DNA of 64,000 bases from VRUE01 sp963805475 (GTDB lineage: Bacteria; Actinomycetota; Thermoleophilia; Solirubrobacterales; 70-9): NCBI GenBank assembly GCA_963805475.1, contig CAWDUO010000010.1, positions 248,001 to 312,000 on the forward strand. The letters run 5' to 3'. Each line of letters opens with the position of its first letter. Position 1 is the stretch's first letter. The position numbers were made by a program, and so were the translations under genes. The notes beneath the pieces were generated by a model. The model was not told where the DNA came from, searched no databases, and was given only the letters and a program-made list of their open reading frames with translations. Positions 34,531-44,558 of the stretch are shown in pieces.

Positions 34531-34625
34531 AGGAAGGGCGGGGAGTCCCTCCGTCTGACAATCGCCGGGCTAATTAGCCCGGCGATTTGAGTATCCGCCA
34601 GCCGGAGGGACTCCCCGCCCTTCCT
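34531..34625. repeat. 95-nt nested palindrome, family B copy 1
   Basis: Perfect 23-base outer arms (34531-34553 and 34603-34625) flank a core with a perfect 24-base palindrome centred on CTAATTAG (34562-34585). Between are conserved single-strand pieces; reverse-complemented, GGCGGATACTCAAA precedes the core and TTGTC follows. These pieces match copy 2 at 35923-36017, but the outer arms do not match in sequence. It starts one base after the cysC stop and may also terminate that operon. Confidence 0.9.
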
Positions 34626-34641
34626 CGTTAGGCTGCGTTGG

Positions 34642-35082
34642 ATGAAGTGGGGATTGACAGTTGCGCTCCTCTCGGTTTTGGGGTTGGGGCTGGCGGGGGG
34701 TGGGGGCGTTGCCGAGGGTTCGGGGCCGGTCTATGAAACGGCGCCTGGGCCGGTCTATGAAATTCCTCCGCCGCGCAAGGCGCGCTTTCATTTCGCCGGG
34801 TTGCGGCTGAACCGGCATAGCGGGACGGCGATCGTCTTCGTCCGGGTGCCCGGGGCGGGGCGGGCGATCCTGCACGGGCGCGGCATCCGGCGGCGGGTGC
34901 GCGTCGCCGGCCGGGCGCGGCGGCTGTGGCTGCCGGTCGGGCCGAAGGTGCGCCTCATGCACTACCTGAGGCGCCGCCGCAAGGGCCGCATCCGGGTCGC
35001 GGCCACGTTCAGGCCGGATGACGGCGGCGCTCCGCAGACGATCGAAAAGGTCGTCGTGCTCAGGCGCCACCGGCGCAGTTGA
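34642..35082 (+). CDS. Secreted or exported small basic protein, unknown
   Basis: The 146-residue protein has a signal peptide (residues 1-24, hydrophobic LLSVLGLGLAGGG) and a small mature region. A short repeat GPVYETAP/GPVYEIPP follows the signal. The rest is a strand-rich, strongly basic domain (RAILHGRGIRRRVRVAG, RLWLPVGPKVRLMHYLRRRRKG). No family is recognised. It lies between two family B palindromes of opposite orientation. Confidence 0.6.
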   Translation: MKWGLTVALLSVLGLGLAGGGGVAEGSGPVYETAPGPVYEIPPPRKARFHFAGLRLNRHSGTAIVFVRVPGAGRAILHGRGIRRRVRVAGRARRLWLPVGPKVRLMHYLRRRRKGRIRVAATFRPDDGGAPQTIEKVVVLRRHRRS

Positions 35083-35086
35083 CGCT

Positions 35087-35896
35087 CTACGGCTTCGGCG
35101 GCACCTGCGGCTCGGCGAGGCCGTAGGTGTCGTAGGCGCCGAACCTGGCGAAGGTCTTGTGGGTGGGGCCGTGGTAGTCGGAGGAGGCCGTCGGGATCAG
35201 GCCGAGCTCGCCGCAGAGCTCCAGCAGGTGCTCGGTCTGCTCCTTCGTGTGGGTGGGGTAGAAGGTCTCGACGCCGTCGGCCCGCAGGGAGCGGATCAGG
35301 TCCTCGACCTTGGCCGGGTCGGAGATGTCCCAGTAGGGATGGGCGACGACGGCGACGCCGCCGGCCTCGCGGATCAGCTCGATCGCCTGCTCGGCGGTCG
35401 GCCAGCGGCGCGGCACGAAGGCCTTGGCGCCGGGCACCAGGTACTCCTCGAAGAACGGCCCCAGGTCGCCGCTGGCGCCGGCGGCGCGGGCGATGTGCGG
35501 CCGGCCGATCGAGAGCGCGTCGCCGGCCTCCTTCACCGCGTCCTCCAGGTGCAGGTCGAACCCCTCCCCGCGCAGCTTCTCGACGATCTCCCCGGCCCGC
35601 GTCACCCGCTCGTGCTGAGCCCGCTCGCAGGCCGGCGCGATCTTCCCCAGGTCGACCCAATACCCGCAAACGTGCAGGTCTTCCGCGTAAGGATGCACAC
35701 ACGACATCTCGATAGCCGGCACCAGCTCGATCCCCAGCCCCTCGGCAGCTTCGGCAGCCTCGGCGACCCCGGCAATCGCATCGTGATCGCTCAGCGCCAA
35801 CGTGGTAACGCCGGCCTTTGCAGCTTCATCGACGACCCCGGAGGGCGACAACTGCCCGTCGGACACCGTCGAGTGGCTCTGAAGCTCGATCAGCAC
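35087..35896 (-). CDS. PHP-domain phosphoesterase
   Basis: The 269-residue protein has the PHP metal motifs: LIELQSHSTVSDGQLSPSG (first His pair), LALSDHDAIAG, the glutamate of LVPAIEMSC, VVAHPYWD, and the terminal SDYHGPTH. These place up to three metals. The family includes histidinol phosphatase-like and 3',5'-nucleoside bisphosphate phosphatase (TrpH/YciV-type) enzymes, the latter being likely for this arrangement. A role in clearing PAP from sulfate assimilation is possible given the nearby cysC, but this is inferred. Confidence 0.9.
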   Translation of the reverse strand: MLIELQSHSTVSDGQLSPSGVVDEAAKAGVTTLALSDHDAIAGVAEAAEAAEGLGIELVPAIEMSCVHPYAEDLHVCGYWVDLGKIAPACERAQHERVTRAGEIVEKLRGEGFDLHLEDAVKEAGDALSIGRPHIARAAGASGDLGPFFEEYLVPGAKAFVPRRWPTAEQAIELIREAGGVAVVAHPYWDISDPAKVEDLIRSLRADGVETFYPTHTKEQTEHLLELCGELGLIPTASSDYHGPTHKTFARFGAYDTYGLAEPQVPPKP

Positions 35897-35922
35897 GACC
35901 GGGCACCCTATTCGTCTCGTGA

Positions 35923-36017
35923 GGAGAGGGTGGGGACACCCCCGAACCGGCGGATACTCAAAACGCCGGCCTAATTAGGCCGGCGTTTGTCGGGGCGGGG
36001 GTGTCCCCACCCTCTCC
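35923..36017. repeat. 95-nt nested palindrome, family B copy 2
   Basis: Perfect 22-base outer arms (35923-35944 and 35996-36017) flank a core with a perfect 28-base palindrome centred on CTAATTAG (35961-35988). It shares GGCGGATACTCAAA and TTGTC around the core with copy 1, in opposite orientation. It lies in the divergent gap between the PHP and carboxylase genes, so it is not a terminator here. Confidence 0.9.
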
Positions 36018-36045
36018 GCCCCACGCATGAATAAACTGCCGCGCC

Positions 36046-37809
36046 GTGTTCCAGAAGGTCCTAATCGCCAACCGCGGTGAGATCGCGATCCGGGTCGCCC
36101 GCACCCTCAAGGAGATGGGAATCGCCTCGGTCGCCGTCTACTCGGAGATCGACCGCGACGCGCCGCACGTTCGCGAGGCCGACGAGGCCTTCCTGATCGG
36201 CCCGGCGACCCCCGCCGAGAGCTACCTGAACATCATCAAGATCATCGACACCGCGAAGCAGGCGGGCGCCGAGGCGATCCACCCCGGCTACGGCTTCCTC
36301 GCCGAGAACGCCGACTTCGCCCGCGCCTGCGCCGAGGCCGGCATCGTCTTCATCGGCCCGCCGCCGGAGGCGATCGAAGCGATGGGCTCGAAGACGCGGG
36401 CGCGCGAGATCATGGCCGAGGCCGGCGTGCCGATCGTGCCGGGCGCGACCGAGCCCGCCGTCGACCTCGACGCGGCGCGCGCCCAGGCCGAGGAGGCCGG
36501 CTACCCGGTCGCCTGCAAGGCCGCGGGCGGCGGCGGCGGCAAGGGCTTCCGCGTGGCGCTGAGCGCCGACGACCTCCAGGAAGCCTACGAAGGCGCCGCC
36601 CGCGAAGGCGAGAAGTTCTTCTCCGACGCGCGCGTCTACGTCGAGCGCTACCTCGAAGACCCGCGCCACGTCGAGGTCCAGGTGCTGGCCGACTCGCAGG
36701 GCAACACGATCCACCTCGGCGAGCGCGACTGCTCGCTGCAGCGCCGCCACCAGAAGGTGATCGAGGAGGCGCCGGGGCCGCAGGTCGACGAGGAGATGCG
36801 CGAGCGGATCGGCAGGATCGCCACCGAGGCGGCCGCTGCCGTCGGCTACCGCGGCGCCGGCACGGTCGAGGGGATGCAGGTCGGCGAGGAGTACTTCTTC
36901 CTCGAGATGAACACCCGCGTGCAGGTCGAGCACTGCGTGACCGAGATGGTCACCGGCGTCGACATCGTCCGCGAGCAGGTGCTGGTCGCCGCCGGCGAGC
37001 CGCTGAGCGTCGCCCAGGAGGACGTCGAGCTGCGCGGCCACGCGATCGAGTGCCGGATCAACGCCGAGGCCGCTCACAAGAACTTCGCCCCCGCGCCGGG
37101 CGCGATCACGTCCTACCGCGAGCCCGCCGGCCCGGGTGTCCGGGTCGACTCGGGCGTCGAGGCCGGCTCCGAGGTGACGCCGATGTACGACCCGATGGTC
37201 GCCAAGCTGATCGTCTGGGACGTCGACCGCGAGCACGCGACGCGACGCATGCTGCGCGCCCTGGGCGAGTACGAGGTCGGTGGCCTGACCACCCTGATCC
37301 CCTTCCACGAGGCGATCCTCGCCACCGAGCAGTGGGCCCGGGGAGAGACCTGCCGCGACCTGATGGAAGACAAGAAGTGGCTGAAGACGACCGCCCCGGC
37401 GGAGGCCGAGGCGCCGGCGGCGCCGGAGGGCGCCGAGCTCGTCGCCCGCGACTACAAGGTCGAGGTCTCGGGCAGGCTCTTCGACGTCAAGGTGGTCGGC
37501 GAGGCGGCTGCCGGCGGGGCCGCGCCCGCCGCCGGCGGCGGCGGCAAGCGCCCGCCGAAGCGCGAGCGCAAGGCCGGCGGGGCGGCGAGCGCCTCCAGCG
37601 AGTCCCTCCCCTCGCCCCTCCAGGGAACGGTGCTGAAAGTCGCCGTCGAGCAGGGCGCCACGGTCGAGGAGGGCGATCTGATCTGCGTGATCGAGGCGAT
37701 GAAGATGGAGAACGAGATCGCCGCCCACCGCTCCGGCAAGGTCACCGCGTTGAACGTCGCCGAAGGCGCCGCGGTCTCCAGCGGCGACGTCCTCGCCGTG
37801 ATCGAGTAG
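36046..37809 (+). CDS. Acetyl/propionyl-CoA carboxylase, biotin carboxylase plus carrier domain
   Basis: ATP-dependent carboxylation of a biotin arm, later transferred to acyl-CoA. The 587-residue protein has biotin carboxylase domains (FQKVLIANRGEIAIRVARTLKEMG, the ATP-grasp loop KAAGGGGGKGFR, and EHCVTEMVTGVDIVREQ). A linker rich in Ala and Gly leads to a C-terminal biotin carrier domain with the biotin-lysine motif EAMKMENEI. This AccA3-like fusion is typical of actinobacteria. No carboxyltransferase beta subunit is adjacent. It starts with GTG after a family B palindrome. Confidence 0.96.
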   Translation: MFQKVLIANRGEIAIRVARTLKEMGIASVAVYSEIDRDAPHVREADEAFLIGPATPAESYLNIIKIIDTAKQAGAEAIHPGYGFLAENADFARACAEAGIVFIGPPPEAIEAMGSKTRAREIMAEAGVPIVPGATEPAVDLDAARAQAEEAGYPVACKAAGGGGGKGFRVALSADDLQEAYEGAAREGEKFFSDARVYVERYLEDPRHVEVQVLADSQGNTIHLGERDCSLQRRHQKVIEEAPGPQVDEEMRERIGRIATEAAAAVGYRGAGTVEGMQVGEEYFFLEMNTRVQVEHCVTEMVTGVDIVREQVLVAAGEPLSVAQEDVELRGHAIECRINAEAAHKNFAPAPGAITSYREPAGPGVRVDSGVEAGSEVTPMYDPMVAKLIVWDVDREHATRRMLRALGEYEVGGLTTLIPFHEAILATEQWARGETCRDLMEDKKWLKTTAPAEAEAPAAPEGAELVARDYKVEVSGRLFDVKVVGEAAAGGAAPAAGGGGKRPPKRERKAGGAASASSESLPSPLQGTVLKVAVEQGATVEEGDLICVIEAMKMENEIAAHRSGKVTALNVAEGAAVSSGDVLAVIE

Positions 37810-37821
37810 CGGCGGCAGCCG

Positions 37822-39789
37822 CTATTTGCCCGGCTTTTTCTTGCCGGGCTTCTTCCGTTCCCGTTCCCGTTCGCGCTGTTCCTTTTCGCGTTCGCGTTCC
37901 CGTTCGCGCTGTTCGCGCCGCTTCTGCGCCTGGAGCTTCTGGAATTCGCGCCGCGTCATCGGGATCGGCGGCGTCGGCTCGCGGCATTCGCGGCCGACGC
38001 AGTTCTCGTAGCGCCGCAGCTGGCGGTGGAGGAAGTTGCGGATCGGGTAGAGGTTCGGGACCTTGACGATGTTGTTGAGCTCGTTCGGGTCCTTGTTGAT
38101 GTCGTAGAGCTCTTTCTCGCCGTCGGGCCAGGCGATGTACTTGTACGGGCCGAGGCGGATCCCCTCGTAGTTGAGCGGCGGCGCGAGGAGCGAGGCATGC
38201 GCCTCGCCGCCGCGCCCGCGCGGAGCGCTCGAGATGCCCGCCTCGGGCTCCTTGGGCTTGGGGTCGGTGCTGCCGTTGCCGCCCGGCACGCCGCCGTCGC
38301 CTTCGCCGGTCGAGGCGATCGCCCCGTTGGCTTCGACGTCGTTGGTCTGCACGAAGGACTCGAAGATGATCGGGCGGCGGCTGCGCAGCGCGGGGTCGCG
38401 CAGGAAGGGGACGATCGAGCGGCCGTCGACGCTCTTGTCCGGTTCCACGCCGGCGAGGTCGAGGACCGTCGGCGCGATGTCCATGTTGCCGGCCAGCTCG
38501 CCGGTTTCCGTGCCGGGCTCGATCCCCGGCCCGCGGATGATGAAGGGCAGGTGCGTCGCCGGCTCGTAGGCGAGGAACTTGCCGCCGATCAGCCGGTGCT
38601 CGCCGAAGAAGAAGCCGTTGTCGGAGGTGAAGAGGATGTAGGTGTTCTGCAGCCGGCCGGCTTCGGCGAGCGTGCCGACGATCTGCTTGACGCCGTCGTC
38701 GATCGAGCGCAGCGCCTCGAGCTGCTTGTCGTAATAGACCTTGTAGGTGCGCTTGATGCTCGGCGACAGGTGTTCGGCTTCGCGGATGAAGGCCGGCTTG
38801 TCGCTGACGTTGCCCTCGTCGAAGCCTTCCGAGCGGTTGTGGGGCAGGCGCTTGCCTCTGAACCAGTCGTAGTGGCGGGGCGCCGGCTCGGGACCGGCGG
38901 GGCGGCGGAAGTCGCCGTGCGGCGAGGTGTAGTCGATCTGCATGTAGAAAGGCTGTTCGGGCGGGGTCGACTTGATTTCTTCGCGCGCCATCCAGTTGAA
39001 GACGTCGGTCGCGTACTGGCAGGGGCGCCCTTCCTGGGGTTCGAACGGGCAGCCCGGCGGGTCGCGTTCGGTGTATTCGCGCGGTTCCCAGGTGCCGGAG
39101 CTGCCGTACGGCGCGCTGATTTCGCCGTTGTTGTTGAGCACGTAGCCGTAGAAGTAGTGGTGCGTGTCGGCGTTCAGCACCGAGTGCCAGGAGCTCCAGC
39201 CCGGCGGCACTTCCGCGCCGCTGCTGTACGGCTCGTCGCCGTAGCCGTTGAGGAACTTGCCGATGTGGATCGTGCGGTAGCCGGCGCCCTGCATCCAGGT
39301 GGCGATGTTGTGGTCATACGCGCCGCGGAAGGTGAAGCCCGAGTAGCCGCCGTTGGGCTGGACGTTGCCTTTGACCCCGTCGTTGTGCGCGTAGCGGCCG
39401 GTCAGCAGGGTCGTGCGCGAGGGGCAGCAGAGCGGGTAGGAGACGTAGTAGCGGTTGAAGGTCTCGCCGCGCTTGGCGAGCAGGTCGAGCGTGTTGGGCA
39501 TCGCCCGCAGTTCCGGTGCGCCCGGGAAGGGCCGGAAGGTCGCGTACAGCTCGTCCAGCGTCGAGTCGTCGGTCTGGATGACGACGAAGCTGGGGGGTTC
39601 CGTGCTGGGGTCGAGCGGCGGTTCGTCGGGGTTGTCGAAGGTGCGCACCGGGATTTCAGGCGTTTCGGGCGCTTCCAGCGCGCCCGCCTGCCCCGCGCTC
39701 AGCGCGATCGCGCAGAACAGGCCGAGCAGCGCCGCCGCGCCGGCGATGCGCGCCCATGTGAGTGCTCTGTTGTGTCTGGCTCGGTCCAT
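37822..39789 (-). CDS. Secreted arylsulfatase-type sulfatase with charged C-terminal tail
   Basis: The 655-residue protein has an N-terminal hydrophobic segment (residues 12-35, signal or anchor) and the sulfatase core. The metal site VVIQTDDSTLDEL is followed by the formylglycine motif LCCPSRTTLLTGRYAHN (Cys in CCPSR), then TSDNGFFFGEHRL. The last 35 residues are a low-complexity tail of Arg-Glu-Lys repeats ending KKPGKKKPGK. Sulfate released outside the cell could feed the sulfate-assimilation genes. No sulfatase-modifying enzyme is in view. Confidence 0.9.
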   Translation of the reverse strand: MDRARHNRALTWARIAGAAALLGLFCAIALSAGQAGALEAPETPEIPVRTFDNPDEPPLDPSTEPPSFVVIQTDDSTLDELYATFRPFPGAPELRAMPNTLDLLAKRGETFNRYYVSYPLCCPSRTTLLTGRYAHNDGVKGNVQPNGGYSGFTFRGAYDHNIATWMQGAGYRTIHIGKFLNGYGDEPYSSGAEVPPGWSSWHSVLNADTHHYFYGYVLNNNGEISAPYGSSGTWEPREYTERDPPGCPFEPQEGRPCQYATDVFNWMAREEIKSTPPEQPFYMQIDYTSPHGDFRRPAGPEPAPRHYDWFRGKRLPHNRSEGFDEGNVSDKPAFIREAEHLSPSIKRTYKVYYDKQLEALRSIDDGVKQIVGTLAEAGRLQNTYILFTSDNGFFFGEHRLIGGKFLAYEPATHLPFIIRGPGIEPGTETGELAGNMDIAPTVLDLAGVEPDKSVDGRSIVPFLRDPALRSRRPIIFESFVQTNDVEANGAIASTGEGDGGVPGGNGSTDPKPKEPEAGISSAPRGRGGEAHASLLAPPLNYEGIRLGPYKYIAWPDGEKELYDINKDPNELNNIVKVPNLYPIRNFLHRQLRRYENCVGRECREPTPPIPMTRREFQKLQAQKRREQREREREREKEQRERERERKKPGKKKPGK

Positions 39790-39858
39790 CGAGAGTCGAA
39801 ACCGCTGCCCACGGTCGAAGTTGCGAAGCCTAAGAGTCTGTCTAACGCTAGAGAACCG

Positions 39859-40542
39859 CTAAGACGCGCCGAGCTTTTTGGCCGCTTCGCGGAAGTTCTT
39901 GACCGTGGCGCTGGGCGCTTTGCGGCCTTCGAGCTTCTCGCCGTGGCGGTTGACCCAGATCACCGGCACCTTCATCTTCAGCAGCGGCACCACGTCGGTG
40001 TCGTAGCCGGAGCAGATGTGGACCCAGCCTTTTTTGCCGCCGATCCGGCGGGCGCCCTCTTTGAAGTGGACCGGGTCGGGCTTGTAGCTGCGCACCTGCT
40101 GCGCGGTGACGACGAGGTCGAGTTCGGTGCGCAGGTGGCGGCGGGAGATGCCGAGCATCTTGTCGTCGACGTTGGAGACGATCCCGACCTCGTAGCGCTT
40201 GGCGAGCCGGTCCATCGCGGCGTTGGCCTCGCGGAAGGGCAGCCAGTAGGCGATGCTGTCGGGCAGGAACTGGGCGCGCGAGGGCTCGATCTCCCAGCCG
40301 ACCTCGCGCGCGATCTTGACGATCGTGCGGCGCAGCACCTCGGCGTAGAGTTCGTAGGAGCCGGCCATGATCTCGGCCTGGACCTCGAAGAAGCGGGCCA
40401 GGAAGGGCCCCTCCTCGAAGCTGAAGCCGTCCTTCGCCGCCTCCTTCCTGCAGGCCTCGATGATCCCCTTCTCCCAGTCGATCAGGGTCCCGTAGCAGTC
40501 GGTGGTCACCCAGTTGATGGTTTTGAGCGCGGGCAGAGCCAT
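39859..40542 (-). CDS. HAD-superfamily hydrolase, haloacid dehalogenase type II-like
   Basis: The 227-residue protein has HAD motif I (WVTTDCYGTLIDWE, nucleophile Asp at about residue 15), motif II in VGIVSNVDDKML, a lysine in SYKPDPVHFK and motif IV SGYDTDVVPLLKMKVPVIWVNR. The DxYGTL-x-DW opening fits L-2-haloacid dehalogenase family proteins, but many such proteins are phosphatases. It is divergent from sucC. Confidence 0.85.
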   Translation of the reverse strand: MALPALKTINWVTTDCYGTLIDWEKGIIEACRKEAAKDGFSFEEGPFLARFFEVQAEIMAGSYELYAEVLRRTIVKIAREVGWEIEPSRAQFLPDSIAYWLPFREANAAMDRLAKRYEVGIVSNVDDKMLGISRRHLRTELDLVVTAQQVRSYKPDPVHFKEGARRIGGKKGWVHICSGYDTDVVPLLKMKVPVIWVNRHGEKLEGRKAPSATVKNFREAAKKLGAS

Positions 40543-40594
40543 GGAGGCGCGGCATCTTATAGGCTGCCCGCCGCGCTCGGCAGGGGCGCCACCT

Positions 40595-41757
40595 ATGGAC
40601 CTCCTCGAGTATCAGGGCAAGCAGCTCTTCGCCGCGCACGGGATCGCCGTGCCGAGCGGCGAGGTCGCCGCGACCGTCGAGGAGGCGGTCGCCGCCGCCG
40701 AGCGGATCGGCTACCCCTGCGCGATCAAGGCCCAGGTGCTGATCGGCGGCCGCGGCAAGGCGGGCGGGATCAAGATCGCCGCCGACGCCGATGAGGCCCG
40801 CGCGCACGCCGAGGCGATCATCGGCATGGACATCGTCGGCCCGCACGGCGAGGGCCCCTTCCGGGTCGAGCGCGTCTGGGTCGAGGGCGGCTCGGACATC
40901 GCGTCGGAGTACTACGCCTCGGTCATCCTCGACCGCGGCGAGAAGAAGCTGCTGGCGATGTTGTCGACGCAGGGCGGCATGGACATCGAGCAGGTCGCCG
41001 CCGAGGATCCCGACGCCCTGGTCAAAGCCCACATCGACCCGACCGCGGAGTTCGACGCGGCCGCCGCACGGCCGATCGTCGAGTCCGCCGGGCTGGCCGC
41101 CGACGTGCTCGACGACGCCGCCGACGTGCTGGCGAAGCTGGCCGAGGTGGCGCGCGACGAGGACGCGACGCTGATCGAGGTCAACCCGCTGATCGTCACC
41201 GCCGGCCGCGAGGTCGTCGCCCTCGACTCGAAGGTGACGATCGACGGCAACTCGCTGTTCCGCCACCAGGGCCTGGCCGAGGTCGCCGACACGGTCGACG
41301 ACCCGCAGGAGCAGATGGCGAAGGAAAAGGGCCTCACCTACGTGAAGCTCGACGGCGACGTCGGCATCCTCGCCAACGGCGCCGGGCTGTGCATGTCGAC
41401 GCTCGACGTCGTCGCCCAGGCGGGCGGCGCGCCGGCCAACTTCCTCGACGCCGGCGGCGGCTCGAAGGCGGAGGCGATCGTCGACGCGCTCACCGTGATC
41501 GTCTCCGACGCGAAGGTCAGGGCGATCCTCTTCAACATCTTCGGCGGGATCACCCGCTGCGACGAGATCGCCAAGGGCATCGTCGAGGCCTCCTCGCGGC
41601 TCGAGCTGGAGGTGCCGTTGGTCGTCCGCCTCGACGGCACCAACTCCGAGCAGGGGCTGGCGATCCTCGCCGAGGCCGGCCTCGCCAACCTGCACCAGGA
41701 GACGACGATGCTGGGAGCGGCCGAGAAGGTCGTCGAGCTCGCGGGGGAGAACGGCTG

Positions 41758-41758
<1 letters not shown>
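40595..41758 (+). CDS. sucC: Succinyl-CoA synthetase beta subunit
   Basis: Forms succinyl-CoA synthetase with SucD (TCA cycle). The 387-residue protein has MDLLEYQGKQLFAAHGI, the ATP-grasp loop AQVLIGGRGKAGGIK, the acidic metal motif ATLIEVNPLIVT and a CoA-ligase C-domain (GLCMSTLDVVAQAGGAPANFLDAGG, then FNIFGGITRCDEIA). The ATG at 40595 gives the normal N-terminus. The stop overlaps the sucD start. Confidence 0.97.
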
Positions 41759-42630
<872 letters not shown>

Positions 42631-42651
42631 CCGTTGCTACGCTCGACCGCG

Positions 42652-43755
42652 ATGGCCGCAGACACGATTTCCTTCGCCCGCGGCGCGCCCTCCGCGGACA
42701 TCCTGCCCCGCGAGGCCGTAGCCGAGGCTGCCGGTCGCGCGCTGGCCGAGGACTGGGAAAAGGCCCTTTCGTATGGGACCGGGATCGGGCATCCGGGGCT
42801 CTGCCAGTGGGTCGCCGAGCGGCACGGGGGGCTGGACGCGGGGCAGGTGATGATCGCCAACGGCTCGCTCGAGGCGGGCTGGATGCTGTTCGAGCACCTG
42901 CTCGGGCCGGGCGACCGGGTGGTCGTCGAGCAGCCGACCTACGACCGCACGCTGCTGATGCTGCAGCGGCTGGGCGTCGAGCTGGTGCCGGTGCGGCTGG
43001 AGGCGGACGGGCTCGACGTGGCGCAGCTGGAAGCGGCGCTCGCCGAGGGGCCGCTGAAGCTCGCGCACGTGATCCCCAACTTCCACAATCCGGCGGGGTG
43101 CACGCTCTCGGCCGAGAAGCGCGTGCGGCTGGTCGAGCTCGCCGCCGAGCACGGCTTCTGGATCTTCGAGGACGACCCCTACCGGGAGCTGCCCTTCGAG
43201 GGCGAGGCGCTGGAGTCGATGCTCTCGATCGACTCCGCCGAACGGGTCGTCCACGCCTCCTCCTTCTCGAAGACGGTCAGCCCGGGCGTGCGGGTCGGCT
43301 ACCTGGCCGGGCCGGCGGCGCAGATCGCGAAGCTCGCCAAGCGGGCCAACGAGACCTACATCTCGCCCAACATGCTGGCCGAGTCCGTCGTGCTGGAGCT
43401 CTGCCGCTCCGGCGCCCTGGACCGCAACATCGAGTTCGTCAAGGGCGCCCTGCGCGAGCGGCGCGACGCGCTCGTCGAGGCGCTGCGCGAGCGGCTGCCC
43501 GAGGCCGAGTTCGTCGTCCCCGGCGGCGGCTACTTCCTCTGGCTCGACCTCGCCGAGGGGACCGACGCGCCGGCCCTGCTGGCCGAGGCGAAGGGCGAGG
43601 GAGTCGCCTTCGTCGCCGGTCCCGACTTCATGATCGAGGGGGGCGAGAGCAGCCTGCGGCTCTCCTTCGCCAGCGTCCCCCCGGACCGCATCCCCGAGGG
43701 CGTCGCCCGGATCGCCAAGGCGCTCGAGCGCATCCGCGCCGCCTCCCCCGCCTAA
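42652..43755 (+). CDS. PLP-dependent aminotransferase, fold type I (LysN/MocR-like)
   Basis: The 367-residue protein lacks a regulatory N-domain. It has SFARGAPSADILP (substrate pocket), YGTGIGHPGLCQWVAERH, the PNFHNPAGCTLSAEKR block (Asn-Pro), the FEDDPYRELPFEG aspartate and the PLP-lysine in HASSFSKTVSPGVRVGY. This matches 2-aminoadipate/aromatic aminotransferases of the MocR-type subfamily. Substrate cannot be assigned. The ATG at 42652 is chosen over a TTG at 42634. Confidence 0.9.
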   Translation: MAADTISFARGAPSADILPREAVAEAAGRALAEDWEKALSYGTGIGHPGLCQWVAERHGGLDAGQVMIANGSLEAGWMLFEHLLGPGDRVVVEQPTYDRTLLMLQRLGVELVPVRLEADGLDVAQLEAALAEGPLKLAHVIPNFHNPAGCTLSAEKRVRLVELAAEHGFWIFEDDPYRELPFEGEALESMLSIDSAERVVHASSFSKTVSPGVRVGYLAGPAAQIAKLAKRANETYISPNMLAESVVLELCRSGALDRNIEFVKGALRERRDALVEALRERLPEAEFVVPGGGYFLWLDLAEGTDAPALLAEAKGEGVAFVAGPDFMIEGGESSLRLSFASVPPDRIPEGVARIAKALERIRAASPA

Positions 43756-43760
43756 CATTC

Positions 43761-43809
43761 GTTCCGCTGTTCCTTATCCGTATATAACGGGGAAAAGGAA
43801 CAGCGGAAC
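43761..43809. repeat. 49-nt palindromic repeat, family A copy 3
   Basis: Arms GTTCCGCTGTTCCTT (43761-43775) and complement (43795-43809) enclose an AT-richer 19-base loop. It fills the gap between two convergent genes: the aminotransferase stop (43755) and the dtxR stop (43811) lie five bases and one base away. A shared bidirectional terminator is plausible. Confidence 0.85.
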
Positions 43810-43810
43810 G

Positions 43811-44518
43811 TCAGCGGCCGTAGCGGTCGCTGCTGAGCACCAGCTGCTCGGGGATCGCCGCGCGGGGCGGCGGCGCCGGGTCGGCGCGGACCGAGACGGT
43901 CTCGGCGACGCTGCGGCTGACCTCGTGGGCGCCGTCGGCGGAGGCGATCGTCACGCCGCCCTCGTCGGAGCTCTCCACCGTCCCCTCGAGGCCGGGCTCC
44001 AGGCCCGCCGCCTTGAGGTAGTGCAGCAGCTCCTCGGCCTCGTTCTCGAAGCGCAGGACGTGGACCTTCGCGCCCGGCTCGACGTCGGCGAGCAGCGAGC
44101 CGGTCTCGCGCGCGCCCTCGACGATCGGGTGGCCGTGCGGGCAGGTGGTCGCGTCGCCGATCGCGGCGCGCATGCGCTCCTCCAGCACCGGCGACATCGC
44201 GTGCTCGATCCGCTCCGCCTCCTCGTGGACCTCGTCCCAGGGGATGCCGAGCACGTCGGTGAGGAAGCGCTCGATCATCCGGTGGCGGCGCACGATGTAG
44301 CTGGCGTGCTCGCGGCCGGACCCGGTGAAGGCGAGCGATTTGTCGGGGTTGCGCTCGACGTAGCCGTCGTCGACCAGGCGGCCGACCATCTCGTGCACGG
44401 TGGGCGGCGAGAGCTGCATCGCGCGGGCGACGTTGGCGCCGGTCATCGGCAGCCCGGCCTCCTCCAGCCAGAACATGATCTCCAGGTACTCCTGCTCGGC
44501 GACCGTCGCTTGCTCCAC
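43811..44518 (-). CDS. DtxR/IdeR-type metal-dependent transcriptional regulator
   Basis: The 235-residue protein has an N-terminal winged helix (YLEIMFWLEEAGLPMTGANVARAMQLSPPTVHEMVGRLVDDGYVE) and metal-binding and dimer residues (RRHRMIERFLTDVLG, AERIEHAMSPVLEERM, CPHGHPI). A C-terminal SH3/FeoA-like domain spans residues 150-225. This is the order of IdeR/MntR proteins that repress iron or manganese uptake when metal is bound. The TTAGG-type box at 44559-44572 lies in its own promoter region. Confidence 0.93.
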   Translation of the reverse strand: MEQATVAEQEYLEIMFWLEEAGLPMTGANVARAMQLSPPTVHEMVGRLVDDGYVERNPDKSLAFTGSGREHASYIVRRHRMIERFLTDVLGIPWDEVHEEAERIEHAMSPVLEERMRAAIGDATTCPHGHPIVEGARETGSLLADVEPGAKVHVLRFENEAEELLHYLKAAGLEPGLEGTVESSDEGGVTIASADGAHEVSRSVAETVSVRADPAPPPRAAIPEQLVLSSDRYGR

Positions 44519-44558
44519 GCCGGCGATACTAAAGGGCGGGAAGCCGCGAGATCGCGAA

